From positions 1,362,954-1,426,953 of the forward strand of contig NZ_KB976987.1 of assembly GCF_000399685.1 (NCBI RefSeq): a DNA stretch of 64,000 bases. The letters are read 5' to 3'. Source of the stretch: Acinetobacter pittii ANC 4050. GTDB taxonomy: Bacteria > Pseudomonadota > Gammaproteobacteria > Pseudomonadales > Moraxellaceae. The notes beneath the pieces are model-generated. The model saw nothing but the letters and a program-made list of their open reading frames with translations. It had not been told where the DNA came from and made no database searches. Made by a program: the position numbers and the translations under genes. Positions 46,757-55,993 of this stretch are shown here, piece after piece (the stretch's first letter is position 1; each line of letters opens with the position of its first letter).

Positions 46757-47646
46757 TAAAATCCCTCTTTATTTTTTAAAGATGACTGCTGAGCACGATC
46801 TATAAACAATGTTGCTGCCAACAAATCTGCGGCACCACCAGCGGAGGCTTTCATGCGAAGTAGATCAATCTCTAAAAGATGCAAAGCGCGGCGACCTTCT
46901 AAGCTTGAACTACCGCCCAAATCCAGTACCTGTTGAGCACCTTGTTGCATACGCTTTAAACCCGATGTTCCCGAGCGATAAAGCACACAGGTATCGGTCA
47001 AATCAGTCATCATGGCAAGTAAGGTATCTAAACGAGCGAACTCTTCTTTCATGGGTTTACTACGGCTTTGATAAAGCTGCTTTAAACCAAAGTTCACAAT
47101 CGTTGGAAAACCTTGCTGAGCTTGTTCTTTTGCACCTAAGACGCCCAACTTTTTCTGTACCTGCTGACCATGACTTAAAGCCTGCTTTGGAATAAAACGA
47201 TCTTCAAGCTGGGCAATCTGACCAGCTAACTGACATAGCTCAACAGCCGATAAATATTGTTGATTGCTACGTGCCAATGCCGCCGCCGTCACCATTAAGC
47301 CCAAGGCCCAAATTGCACCGCGGTGTGTGTTAACACCATCTGTCGCCAACATCATGACTTTTTCACCTTGGCGACCAATTTCACCAATATCTTCACGCAG
47401 GGCTAAACAAACTTCACCATGGTGCATGGCTGCTTGAGCCATTTCCTCAAACATAGGCCCTAAACTTTTCGCAGAACGCTCCATTAATTCCAAAGTCAGA
47501 TCATCGTGTGCACCACTACCACGACGGTCGACTAAGGCTGGTTTAGGAGTCAGATTCACTTCATCAATTAAAGCCTCGACCGCTAAACTTGCCAAAAGCT
47601 GACTATCGCTGAGCGTTTGATATTGAACTTGTGCCATCATTACCAA
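46756..47646 (-). CDS. mdcB: Triphosphoribosyl-dephospho-CoA synthase
   Basis: Makes the precursor of the MdcC prosthetic group from ATP and dephospho-CoA, 296 residues. It matches CitG/MdcB: the metal-binding stretch TPKPALVDRRGSGAHDDLT is near residues 31-49, and GVNTHRGAIWALGL near 104-117. KASAGGAADLLAATLF is at the end. It overlaps mdcA by 7 bases. Confidence 0.94.
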   Translation of the reverse strand: MVMMAQVQYQTLSDSQLLASLAVEALIDEVNLTPKPALVDRRGSGAHDDLTLELMERSAKSLGPMFEEMAQAAMHHGEVCLALREDIGEIGRQGEKVMMLATDGVNTHRGAIWALGLMVTAAALARSNQQYLSAVELCQLAGQIAQLEDRFIPKQALSHGQQVQKKLGVLGAKEQAQQGFPTIVNFGLKQLYQSRSKPMKEEFARLDTLLAMMTDLTDTCVLYRSGTSGLKRMQQGAQQVLDLGGSSSLEGRRALHLLEIDLLRMKASAGGAADLLAATLFIDRAQQSSLKNKEGF

Positions 47647-49319
47647 CTCCTAAATTTTGCAGGGGGTTGATATAAACCATCTGACCATGTCACCAAGTCG
47701 GCAATATTTTTCGCAGCTAAAAGCTCACGTGTTGCATCGGTACGGCGAATACCTAAATCTTCAGGGAAGACCACCAAACCCTCACGTCTTAAACGTGCTG
47801 TTGTTTTCGGGTCTTGAGTTAAACCAATACTAGTCACACCTGCCACCGCAGCAATCATGGCTTGGCGCTCTTCTTGGCTGCTTGCTTTATATAGATAAGC
47901 AATGCCTTCTTCGGTCAGTAAATGAGTCACATCATCGCCATAAATCATAATCGGCGCTAAAGGTAGGCCTGCGGTTTTAGCCACATCAATTGCATCGAGA
48001 CGATCTACAAAAGTTGGCTTACCACCCTCTTGGAAGGTTTCCACCATTTGTACAACTAACTTTTTACCACGTGCCAAATAGGTTTCTGTTTCATTGGCAC
48101 CTTGCAAACGCATATCTAACCATGCTGGCGTATCGTGACGACGACCGCGTGGATCATGCCCCATGTTTGGTGCACCACCAAAACCAGCCAAACGACCTTT
48201 GGTTACCGTCGAAGAATGTCCCATTCCATCGACTTGCAAAGTTGCACCAATAAATAGATCAACAGCATATTGTCCTGCGAGCTGACACATCATGCGGTTG
48301 GAGCGTAACGCGCCATCACGACCTGTAAAAAAAACGTCTGGTCGAGCTGCAACATATTTTTCCATACCGAGTTCAGTACCAAAACAATGCACGCTTTCAA
48401 CCCAACCTGTCTCAATCGCTGGAATTAAGGTTGGATGCGGATTTAGTGTCCAATTTCGGCAAATTTTTCCTTTTAAACCTAAAGATTCACCATAGGTCGG
48501 TAAAATCAGTTCAATTGCCGCCGTGTTAAAACCAATACCATGATTTAACGATTGCACATTATGCTTCTCATAAATTCCGCGAATTGCCATCATCGCCATG
48601 AGTATGTGCACAGGCTTGATATGTTTCGGGTCACGGGTAAATAACGGTTCGATATAAAATGGCTGGTCTGCCACAACCACATAATCCACCCAAGAAGCAG
48701 GAATATCGACACGGGGTAACTCTGAGACGTCATCGACCAGTTCATTCACCTGTACAATCACAATACCGTCGCTAAAAGCCGCAGGTTCAATAAGTGCAGG
48801 AGAATCTTCGGTACTTGGGCCTGTATAGATATTTCCTTGACGGTCTGCCATAAAACCCGCCGAAAGCACTACATTTGGAATAAGGTCAACCACCAAACGT
48901 GAATACAACTCAATATAGGTATGAATCGCACCAATCTCTAGCAGCCCATCTTCAACTAACTGGCTAATACGCAAACTTTGTGGGCCAGCAAAAGAAAAAT
49001 CGAGTTTACGTGCAATACCTTTTTCAAATAGATCAAGATGTTCCGAACGCCCAACGCTTGGCATAATCATATGTAAATCATGCAAAATATCTGGATTGGT
49101 TTGAGCTAAAGAGCGCGATAAAAAATCTGCCTGCTTTTGGTTATTCCCTTCGAGTACAACTCTGTCGCCCGGAGTAATCAGGGTTTCTAAAACTTTAATA
49201 ATGTCTTGAGTTGGAATCACCACACCATCGGTATATTGGTTTGCCATCTCTAGTTTTAGTTGTTTGGCATGACGCCGCTTTGTCCATAACCGTTCTTTAT
49301 TCTGAACTGAGCCTTCCAT
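47640..49319 (-). CDS. mdcA: Malonate decarboxylase alpha subunit (acetyl-S-ACP:malonate ACP transferase)
   Basis: Exchanges acetyl for malonyl on the carrier, 559 residues (typical is ~550). It belongs to the CoA transferase-like group: DRQGNIYTGPSTEDSPALIE, the Glu/Gly-rich GGAPNMGHDPRGRRHDTPAW and ATLQVDGMGHSSTVTKGRLAGFG are characteristic. It is the first gene of mdcABCDEGH-madLM. The 109-base gap upstream, with a perfect TTAACCT-C-AGGTTAA dyad, should hold the promoter. The operon lets the cell use malonate as a carbon source. Confidence 0.95.
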   Translation of the reverse strand: MEGSVQNKERLWTKRRHAKQLKLEMANQYTDGVVIPTQDIIKVLETLITPGDRVVLEGNNQKQADFLSRSLAQTNPDILHDLHMIMPSVGRSEHLDLFEKGIARKLDFSFAGPQSLRISQLVEDGLLEIGAIHTYIELYSRLVVDLIPNVVLSAGFMADRQGNIYTGPSTEDSPALIEPAAFSDGIVIVQVNELVDDVSELPRVDIPASWVDYVVVADQPFYIEPLFTRDPKHIKPVHILMAMMAIRGIYEKHNVQSLNHGIGFNTAAIELILPTYGESLGLKGKICRNWTLNPHPTLIPAIETGWVESVHCFGTELGMEKYVAARPDVFFTGRDGALRSNRMMCQLAGQYAVDLFIGATLQVDGMGHSSTVTKGRLAGFGGAPNMGHDPRGRRHDTPAWLDMRLQGANETETYLARGKKLVVQMVETFQEGGKPTFVDRLDAIDVAKTAGLPLAPIMIYGDDVTHLLTEEGIAYLYKASSQEERQAMIAAVAGVTSIGLTQDPKTTARLRREGLVVFPEDLGIRRTDATRELLAAKNIADLVTWSDGLYQPPAKFRSW

Positions 49320-49404
49320 GTGTTTACCTATAGATCGCAGTTTTGTTCTGAATCTATAAAAACGCTTTATGGACTTTCAATCAATCAACCTAGATGAGTC
49401 GTTA

Positions 49405-49419
49405 TTAACCTCAGGTTAA
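49405..49419. promoter_or_regulatory. Palindrome upstream of mdcA
   Basis: TTAACCT-C-AGGTTAA is a perfect 7-1-7 dyad, 86 bases before the mdcA start and 10 bases past the stop of the LysR gene. It could be an operator for the mdc promoter or, less likely, a small terminator; there is no T run. Confidence 0.45.
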
Positions 49420-49428
49420 CGATTAATT

Positions 49429-50343
49429 TTATATTCGATGAATTTCTTCAAAAAACCAATCTAGACAGATTTTGACTTTAGGCAAATTTGCGTATTCCGG
49501 TCGGTACACCAAATAATAAGAAAAGGGCGATGAGAAGTGAATTTGAGGAAATAATCGTACCAAACGCCCGGTTTGTATATCTTTTTGCACCATAACACTA
49601 CGTGCTAATGCAACACCATGTCCTTCCATTGCAGCCTGTAAAACTGCAGATGAACTGTTGATTTGCATACCACGACTGATATTGATGTCATTCAAACCTA
49701 CACTTTTTAGCCAAGATTGCCACCCCGGAAATTGTTGATGTTTTTCCATAGAAAGATCATGAATTAAAGTGATATTTCTCAGATCATTTGGGGTTAAGAG
49801 AGATGAATGTTCATTTAAAAATGCAGGTGAACATACAGGATAAACCTCTTCATCCATAAGTTTAACTGCTTCTAGACCTTGCCATTGGCCTTGACCATAT
49901 CTCACCCCTACATCAACTTTTTGTTCTAAAAAATCTACGGTTTTCAAGTTAATGTCTAAACGAATATCAATATCTGGATATTGTTTTTGAAAATGATCAA
50001 TTCTTGGTAATAGCCATTTTTCAGCAAATGCTGGACTTACCGCAATATTAAGCACACCTGATAGAGAATCTTGCTTTAATTTTTCCAAAGCCAAAGTCAG
50101 CTTATCAAAACCCGCCCGTATATCCGGTAAAACCGATTCAGCCAGTTCAGTGGCGACCAATCTATTTTTACCGTTAGTTTGCCGATGAAACAATGGAAAG
50201 CCTAGCCAATCTTCGAGTGTACGTACCAATTGCCCAACCGCAGCCGGAGTAACATTTAACTCTTTTGCCGCTGCAGAAAAACTTTTGTGGCGTGCGCTGG
50301 CTTCAAAAGCGCGGAGCGCATTCAAATAAATTGGTGAATTCAT
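49429..50343 (-). CDS. LysR-family regulator (GcvA-like)
   Basis: A 304-residue LysR protein of the GcvA group: the start SPIYLNALRAFEASARHKSFSAAAKELNVTPAAVGQLVRTLE is characteristic. The effector domain follows from about residue 95. It is divergent from the cupin and MFS genes (184 bp), and also lies just upstream of mdcA on the same strand. Its position makes the cupin-MFS pair the likelier target. A 9-bp inverted repeat pair lies in the divergent gap. Confidence 0.9.
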   Translation of the reverse strand: MNSPIYLNALRAFEASARHKSFSAAAKELNVTPAAVGQLVRTLEDWLGFPLFHRQTNGKNRLVATELAESVLPDIRAGFDKLTLALEKLKQDSLSGVLNIAVSPAFAEKWLLPRIDHFQKQYPDIDIRLDINLKTVDFLEQKVDVGVRYGQGQWQGLEAVKLMDEEVYPVCSPAFLNEHSSLLTPNDLRNITLIHDLSMEKHQQFPGWQSWLKSVGLNDINISRGMQINSSSAVLQAAMEGHGVALARSVMVQKDIQTGRLVRLFPQIHFSSPFSYYLVYRPEYANLPKVKICLDWFFEEIHRI

Positions 50344-50370
50344 AACGCTAAAGATTTTCTTTACTGTAGA

Positions 50371-50429
50371 AATAGATTATCTCATTTGTACTTATAAATC
50401 TTTATTTCTAAAATGTTCTGTAATCTATT
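50371..50429. promoter_or_regulatory. Separated inverted repeat in the lysR/cupin divergent region
   Basis: AATAGATTA (50371-50379) and its exact complement TAATCTATT (50421-50429) lie 50 bp apart centre to centre, about five helical turns. This spacing would suit two LysR-bound sites. The sequence is AT-rich, so chance is possible. Confidence 0.35.
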
Positions 50430-50527
50430 CATAATGATTAAATTTTTACATCTTAAGTGGGCTTGCTAATTCATTCTATTTATTTTGTTATTGAATAAAG
50501 AGAATTTAATTTACGAGGAGAGTATTC

Positions 50528-51202
50528 ATGTTGATCCATGCCGATTTTTCACAGGCTGTGATTGTCAAACCTGAAGACTATCATTGGGTGAAATCTCCCC
50601 GTGGGGAAGTTGATCGTGTCATGCTTGATCGTGTTGGCGATGAAATAGCTCGTGCGACCAGTTTAGTGAAATATGCGCCCCACACTATCTTTCCTGAACA
50701 TCGACATCATCATGGTGAAGAAATCCTCGTACTTTCAGGCATATTTACTGAAAATCAAAATCAGCACTACCCCGTTGGATGGTATTTACGGAGTCCCCAT
50801 CAGTCGGTACATCAACCGTCGAGCGAAGAAGGTGCATTGATTTTTGTCAAACTTATGCAAATTCCTACGTCAGAAACGCAAACCTTACGGATCAATACCA
50901 ACGATCCAACACAATGGCAAGAAATAGGTTCGCGTTTAATTTGCACATTGGTGGATGCAAGTTATGAGCACACCTATTTAGAAAAACTCAAGCCGCAGCA
51001 ACTTTTTATGGAAGATGCTGAGGGTGGAATCGAAATTTTGATTACCCAAGGTCAGTTGGCCGATAAAGAAATGGTTTATGACGCTGGAACATGGATACGC
51101 CTACCACCGAAAACACATGCCCATTTTCAAGCGGGTTTGTCTGGCGCTTTTATTTATGTAAAAACCGGACACCTAGCCTCAGCTATTGCTGAATATAATT
51201 AA
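50528..51202 (+). CDS. Double-cupin protein (ChrR anti-sigma cupin-like)
   Basis: This 224-residue protein holds two cupin folds. The first has the metal motif PEHRHHHGEEILVLSG with its later Gly/His (about 56-103). The second (about 135-215) has a weaker motif, with His mainly in PPKTHAHFQAG. It resembles the C-terminal cupin domain of the anti-sigma factor ChrR but has no zinc-binding N-terminal domain, so anti-sigma activity is doubtful. GAGGAGAG precedes the ATG. The MFS gene starts 9 bases after the stop. A small-molecule-binding or dioxygenase-like role is possible. Confidence 0.82.
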   Translation: MLIHADFSQAVIVKPEDYHWVKSPRGEVDRVMLDRVGDEIARATSLVKYAPHTIFPEHRHHHGEEILVLSGIFTENQNQHYPVGWYLRSPHQSVHQPSSEEGALIFVKLMQIPTSETQTLRINTNDPTQWQEIGSRLICTLVDASYEHTYLEKLKPQQLFMEDAEGGIEILITQGQLADKEMVYDAGTWIRLPPKTHAHFQAGLSGAFIYVKTGHLASAIAEYN

Positions 51203-51211
51203 AGGCTCGAT

Positions 51212-52399
51212 ATGCTTCAAAATACCATGCACCGCCAAGTATTAATTCTGGTGAGTTCTCAATCACTTTTCCAAACCGTTTCCGTCATGGTCATGACCAT
51301 TGGTGGCTTGGCTGGCGCTAATATTGCAAACACGCCAACACTTGCAACGTTACCCATCGCATCTATGTTTTTGGGTACAGCCTTAATGATGTTCCCTGCA
51401 TCAATGCTCATGGCACGTGTAGGACGACGTAATGGTTTTCTATTCGGCGCTTTCTTAGGTGTACTCGGCGGCATTATTGCATCAATCGGTATTTTTTATA
51501 GTTCACTCATGCTTCTGGCTTTGGGTACGCTATGTGTCGGGGCCTATCAATCCTTTGCTCAGTTTTATCGTTTTGCTGCCAGTGAAGTGGCAACTGACGC
51601 GTTTCGCTCACGTGCTATTTCTTGGGTGATGGCAGGTGGAATTGTTGCAGCACTGATTGGTCCGACTTTAGCACGTTTTGGTGGCCCATTATTTCAACAT
51701 TTAGAATATATCGGTTCATTTTTAATTATTAGTATTATCTCATTTGTGGCAATGGGAATTTTATCTAGCCTACATATTGCCGATACAGTTGAGCAAAAGT
51801 CTGACTTTACTGCTGGTCGCCCATGGCAACAGATTGTCTTTCAACCGACCTATTTGGTTGCGTTATTTGGCGCAGTAACAGGCTACGGCATCATGATTTT
51901 AGGTATGACCGCAACCCCCATTGCTATGCGACATTCACACCATGAACTTGGATCAATTACCACCGTCATTCAGCTACATGTGCTTGGTATGTTCCTACCT
52001 TCATTCTTTACTGGAAATTTAATTGCACGTTTTGGGGTAATTACAATCATGTTTGCAGGTCTTTTATTATTTGCCTGCTACATTGGGTTTGCTCTCTCAG
52101 GTATTCAGTTCGCATCTTTTGCTATTTCTTTAATTCTATTAGGCGTGGGTTGGAATTTTTTATTTATTGGCAGTACTTCTTTACTCACAGGAACCTATAC
52201 CGTGGCTGAAAAAGCCAAGGCTCAAGCCATTAACGATATGACCGTTTTTGTTGTGGGGTTGATTTGTTCGTTTAGTGCAGGTGCTTTACTGGATTTATTT
52301 GGCTGGAAAGCAATGAATATGGCGTTAATACCATGGTTGGTGATTGCCGCAGCTTCTCTCTTCTGGCTAAGCCAAAAAAGAGAAAAGCAGTTTGTTTAA
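51212..52399 (+). CDS. MFS transporter
   Basis: A major facilitator of 395 residues with about twelve hydrophobic segments and little hydrophilic loop. MLMARVGRRNGFLFGAF is the helix 2-3 motif (variant of GxLaDrxGRR). Its end faces the GNAT gene 7 bases away. It shares an operon with the double-cupin gene. The substrate is unknown; a role in exporting or importing the compound handled by the cupin protein is inferred from position. Confidence 0.85.
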   Translation: MLQNTMHRQVLILVSSQSLFQTVSVMVMTIGGLAGANIANTPTLATLPIASMFLGTALMMFPASMLMARVGRRNGFLFGAFLGVLGGIIASIGIFYSSLMLLALGTLCVGAYQSFAQFYRFAASEVATDAFRSRAISWVMAGGIVAALIGPTLARFGGPLFQHLEYIGSFLIISIISFVAMGILSSLHIADTVEQKSDFTAGRPWQQIVFQPTYLVALFGAVTGYGIMILGMTATPIAMRHSHHELGSITTVIQLHVLGMFLPSFFTGNLIARFGVITIMFAGLLLFACYIGFALSGIQFASFAISLILLGVGWNFLFIGSTSLLTGTYTVAEKAKAQAINDMTVFVVGLICSFSAGALLDLFGWKAMNMALIPWLVIAAASLFWLSQKREKQFV

Positions 52400-52406
52400 A
52401 TTCTTT

Positions 52407-53000
52407 TTAACGCGGTTTGCTCAATAGCCATTCTAGATTTTGACGGACCGCAGGCCACTCATGTTTCAAAATGCTATAAACATGAGTGTCCCTCAAAATA
52501 TCATCTTTCACAATTTGATGGCTTCTTAGCACACCATCGAGCTTTGCACCTAAACGTACAATCGCGGCTTGACTTTGAACATTTAAAGAAGAAGTACGTA
52601 ATTCAACCGCAATACAGTTTAAAGTCTCAAATGCATGAGCCAACAATAACTTTTTACATTCAGTATTTACAGGCGTACGCTGTGCAGATTTTCGGTACCA
52701 CGTCGAACCAATTTCTACACGGCGATGTGCTTCTTCAATATGCATGAGAGTTGTCATGCCAAGCGCTCGTCCCGTTTTTCGGTCTTCAATATAAAATGGC
52801 AGCATAGAACCAGATTTTTGCAAATCAAGACGTCTTTCAATTTCACCAGTCATCTGTTCAGGTCTTGGCACACGGGTATACCAAAGATTATAGAGTTCCC
52901 CATCACAAACGGCCTCTTTGAGCGCTTCAGCCTGAGTTACATCTAGCGGCTTTAAAATAACGTGTTCACCCACTAACTCAACAGATGTAGTCAAAGACAT
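52407..53000 (-). CDS. GNAT N-acetyltransferase (RimJ/RimL-like)
   Basis: An acetyltransferase of 197 residues with the Acetyltransf_3 layout: an N-terminal ELVGEHVILKPLDVTQAEAL, then HIEEAHRRVEIGSTWYRKSAQRTPVNTECKKLLLAHAFETLNCIAVELRTSSLNVQSQAAIVRLGA across the acetyl-CoA site. The acceptor is unknown. It lies 42 bases downstream of the PaiB-type gene on the same strand; both are probably co-transcribed and controlled by the divergent MocR protein. Confidence 0.87.
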   Translation of the reverse strand: MSLTTSVELVGEHVILKPLDVTQAEALKEAVCDGELYNLWYTRVPRPEQMTGEIERRLDLQKSGSMLPFYIEDRKTGRALGMTTLMHIEEAHRRVEIGSTWYRKSAQRTPVNTECKKLLLAHAFETLNCIAVELRTSSLNVQSQAAIVRLGAKLDGVLRSHQIVKDDILRDTHVYSILKHEWPAVRQNLEWLLSKPR

Positions 53001-53042
53001 CTTTATCTCCTCAATTGATATTAAAATTTTATGTTTTCAAAA

Positions 53043-53678
53043 TTATTTATTTAACTCAGCCACACTGTACATGGCATTCGCTATAGTTTGATGACCAGAC
53101 GTCAATAGACCATCTGCCGCGCCTAAAATATCTCGGCGTTCTTTGTTTTGCCCAAGTTTTGATTTTCCTTGCAGCTTAGTAATTTCAATTTCTATTCCCA
53201 CAATCGCCTTTAACATTGGTTCAAGATAGTCCTTTGGTGCATCTGACATTTTCCATGGTGCAGGTTGAGATGCTTCATGAGTACGGGTTAAACGAGCCAC
53301 TACACCACGAACATAGCGTTCATCATCTCGAATCGTCACTTTGCCATAAGCATGCACAACCCTATAGTTCCACGTCGGGACTTGTCTGTGCTGTTCATGT
53401 TTGGATGGGTACCAGTTTGGTGAAATATAAGCATTTCCTGCCTGAAATACGACGAGTACCTCACCTCCATTTTTAATGTCCTGCCAAATAGAATTATTTC
53501 GAGACACATGGGCATGTAGCATGCCAAATTCCCCATCATTTGCTTGTAACTCGAATGGGAGATGATTTGCATCTAAACCACTATTCCCATGAGTAAAAAG
53601 CACCCCAAATGGATATTCTGCAATAAGAGAATGCAATACATCCAAGCGGTTTTCTGCAAAATCATCAGGGATATACAT
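53043..53678 (-). CDS. FMN-binding negative transcriptional regulator, PaiB family
   Basis: This 211-residue protein has the split-barrel flavin-binding fold of PaiB. YIPDDFAENRLDVLHSLIAEYPFGVLFT at the start and VFQAGNAYISPNWYPSKHE (about 77-95) with VPTWNYRVVHAYG are typical. B. subtilis PaiB is linked to repression of sporulation genes, but here a flavin enzyme role is as likely. It is divergent from a MocR gene and precedes the GNAT gene. Confidence 0.88.
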   Translation of the reverse strand: MYIPDDFAENRLDVLHSLIAEYPFGVLFTHGNSGLDANHLPFELQANDGEFGMLHAHVSRNNSIWQDIKNGGEVLVVFQAGNAYISPNWYPSKHEQHRQVPTWNYRVVHAYGKVTIRDDERYVRGVVARLTRTHEASQPAPWKMSDAPKDYLEPMLKAIVGIEIEITKLQGKSKLGQNKERRDILGAADGLLTSGHQTIANAMYSVAELNK

Positions 53679-53793
53679 GGCTAAAAACCTCGCTGTAAAT
53701 ATCAGAGTTATTTATATTTTGTGTTGTAAATTTTCTGGTTTCTGTGGTTTATTAAAAAGAACCACTTTGTATTTTTTTAAGTAGACCAGAATT

Positions 53794-55302
53794 ATGGCAA
53801 GAATGGCAAAAGTTGTTGAACTTCCGTCTATTGCAAAGATTGATAAAAGCCAAGGGAAGATTAGTGCTCAACTGACCCAAGCTTTACGCGAAGCTGTACA
53901 AAGTGGTGATTTACAACCCGGTGATCCATTGCCTTCTTCACGAGAATTGGCTTTAACCCTAGGTGTCGCTCGCGGAACCATTATTGAAGCTTATGATCAG
54001 CTTTTAGCTGAAGGTGTGTTTGACTCTCAACCACGAACGGGCACTTATGTGTCTCATGCTTTAACTAAAAAAACTACACCGCAACATTCTCAAAAAGAAA
54101 ATAAACCTAACTCGATAACTGTGACCAAATCGGCACGTTCTTATGCCGAGGTACTCAAAGAATTTAAACCACTTCCTCATGTTCCTTTTGCAGTATCTGT
54201 CCCCGTCGGTCGTACTCAACCAAGTGATATCTGGCGTAAGTTTGGTAATAAATTTAGATCACGAGGTGCAGGAATTCCTTCAGGATATGGCGAACCGCAA
54301 GGTGTGTTATCACTCAGAGTTGCTATAGCAGATTATGTACGCCGATCCCGCTCTGTCCACTGCGAACCTGAACAAATTGTGATTACACCCGGTATTCAGC
54401 AATCACTTTATATTTGCAGCCAGATTTTATTTGAAGCAAAAGATGAAGTTTGGGTTGAAGATCCAGCTTATCGGGGGACCACAGCTATTTTTGAGCATGC
54501 CGTACAACACATTCGTATGGTTCGTGTTCCTGTCGATGAAGAAGGCATTCAGGTTGAAACTGGCATTAAGCTTGCAAAATATGCACGTGCTGCTTTTGTG
54601 ACGCCATCTCATCAATACCCACTTGGTATGCCAATGAGCCTAGCAAGACGTACTGCTTTATTGGCTTGGGCAAAACAGCAAAATGCATGGATTATTGAAG
54701 ATGACTACGACAGCGAACTTCGTTATAACGGCCAACCTTTCCCATCTTTACAAGGCATGGCACCCGACCAAGTGATTTATTTGGGTACTTTCAGCAAAGT
54801 GTTATTTCCATCCCTTAGACTTGGCTATGCAGTGTTGCCTAAAGAATTGGTAGCTCCTTTTTGTGGGCTTAGAGTCTTAATTGATCGGCACCCGCCTGCT
54901 GCCGACCAACATGTTTTAGCTGCTTTTATTCAAGAAGGTTATTTAGAGCGACATATTCGACGTACTCGAAATGTTTACGCAGAAGTCCGAGAATATATTA
55001 TTGGTTTGATTGAACAATACATCCCTCAAGAACTGGCTTGGTTACAGCCGGGCGATCAAGGCATGCACATGGTGTTATGGCTTGCTCAGTATATTAATGA
55101 TATTGACGTTGCAAGCTCGGCAGTCGATGCAGGCATTGCCATTAAAGCAATTTCACCGACATTTTCAAAAGAACAGCAACGTTCGGGTTTAATTGTTGGC
55201 TTAGGCGATTTTGAACCTGAGCTGATGAAACAAGCCATTAAAAAACTATCAAACATTATTCAACAACATGCCAAGTCCACATCGGAAAACCTACAACACT
55301 AA
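53794..55302 (+). CDS. MocR-type regulator (PdxR-like)
   Basis: GntR winged helix joined to a fold type I aminotransferase domain, 502 residues. The DNA-binding part is at about 20-90 (LPSSRELALTLGVARGTIIEAYDQLL). The aminotransferase part shows SHQYPLGMP, IIEDDYDSELRYNG and the PLP-binding Lys in GTFSKVLFPSLRLGY. It is divergent from the paiB-GNAT pair, an arrangement seen for PdxR-like regulators, but no pdxST genes lie nearby. The last 12 bases overlap the 3' end of the lrgB-like gene on the other strand. Confidence 0.9.
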   Translation: MARMAKVVELPSIAKIDKSQGKISAQLTQALREAVQSGDLQPGDPLPSSRELALTLGVARGTIIEAYDQLLAEGVFDSQPRTGTYVSHALTKKTTPQHSQKENKPNSITVTKSARSYAEVLKEFKPLPHVPFAVSVPVGRTQPSDIWRKFGNKFRSRGAGIPSGYGEPQGVLSLRVAIADYVRRSRSVHCEPEQIVITPGIQQSLYICSQILFEAKDEVWVEDPAYRGTTAIFEHAVQHIRMVRVPVDEEGIQVETGIKLAKYARAAFVTPSHQYPLGMPMSLARRTALLAWAKQQNAWIIEDDYDSELRYNGQPFPSLQGMAPDQVIYLGTFSKVLFPSLRLGYAVLPKELVAPFCGLRVLIDRHPPAADQHVLAAFIQEGYLERHIRRTRNVYAEVREYIIGLIEQYIPQELAWLQPGDQGMHMVLWLAQYINDIDVASSAVDAGIAIKAISPTFSKEQQRSGLIVGLGDFEPELMKQAIKKLSNIIQQHAKSTSENLQH

Positions 55303-55980
55303 CCATAGATGAATCGCAAATGGCCCAATTAATACCATTAAAATACCGGCAATAACCATAGTCAAACTAGCAATTACCCCTTCTTCACTATTGCGCTGCT
55401 GTGCTCTAACTGTACCAAAACCATGGGCTGCATTACCGAAGGCTGCTCCATTGGCTACATTAGAACGGATTTTAGTAATTGCTAAAATTGCATCACCACA
55501 AATCATACCGACCAAACCCGTAATGACCGTAAATAGAGAAACCAAAGCTGCCGAACCGTGAATATCTTCCGCTAAAATCATGGCAAATGGCGTGGAAATA
55601 GAACGAGCCATTAAACTGTTGGTCACTTCAGGGCTAAAATGGAACCACTGTGCCATTTCATAGGCAGACATTACACCTACACTCATACCTACAATAATTG
55701 CAATCGAAAGAACCCCAAGATTTTTACGAATCGTTTCCCGATAGCGATAAATCGGTACAGCAAAAGCAACCGTTGCAGGCCCTAATAAATTAACAATCCA
55801 CTGGGTATCTTCTGCATAGGTTTGATATGAAATTCCAAAAATCGTCATCAAAATAATAGTGAGTACAGGCACACTAATCGCTGGCGACAACCAAAGTTTT
55901 GGATTTTTCTGATAGATCCGCTTTGCCACAACATAGGCTGCCAAAGTCCAGATCAGACAAAGAATTGACCAAATATTCAT
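55291..55980 (-). CDS. LrgB/CidB-family membrane protein
   Basis: A 229-residue protein with about six hydrophobic helices. The family features VTNSLMARSISTPFAMILAEDIHG and GNAAHGFGTVRAQQRNSEEG are clear. LrgB/CidB proteins work with the small LrgA/CidA proteins, which act like holins; roles in lysis control and pyruvate or metabolite transport have been reported. It follows the lrgA-like gene by 13 bases. Its 3' end overlaps the converging MocR gene by 12 bases. Confidence 0.92.
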   Translation of the reverse strand: MNIWSILCLIWTLAAYVVAKRIYQKNPKLWLSPAISVPVLTIILMTIFGISYQTYAEDTQWIVNLLGPATVAFAVPIYRYRETIRKNLGVLSIAIIVGMSVGVMSAYEMAQWFHFSPEVTNSLMARSISTPFAMILAEDIHGSAALVSLFTVITGLVGMICGDAILAITKIRSNVANGAAFGNAAHGFGTVRAQQRNSEEGVIASLTMVIAGILMVLIGPFAIHLWLVL

Positions 55981-55993
55981 GTCATTTTGCCCT

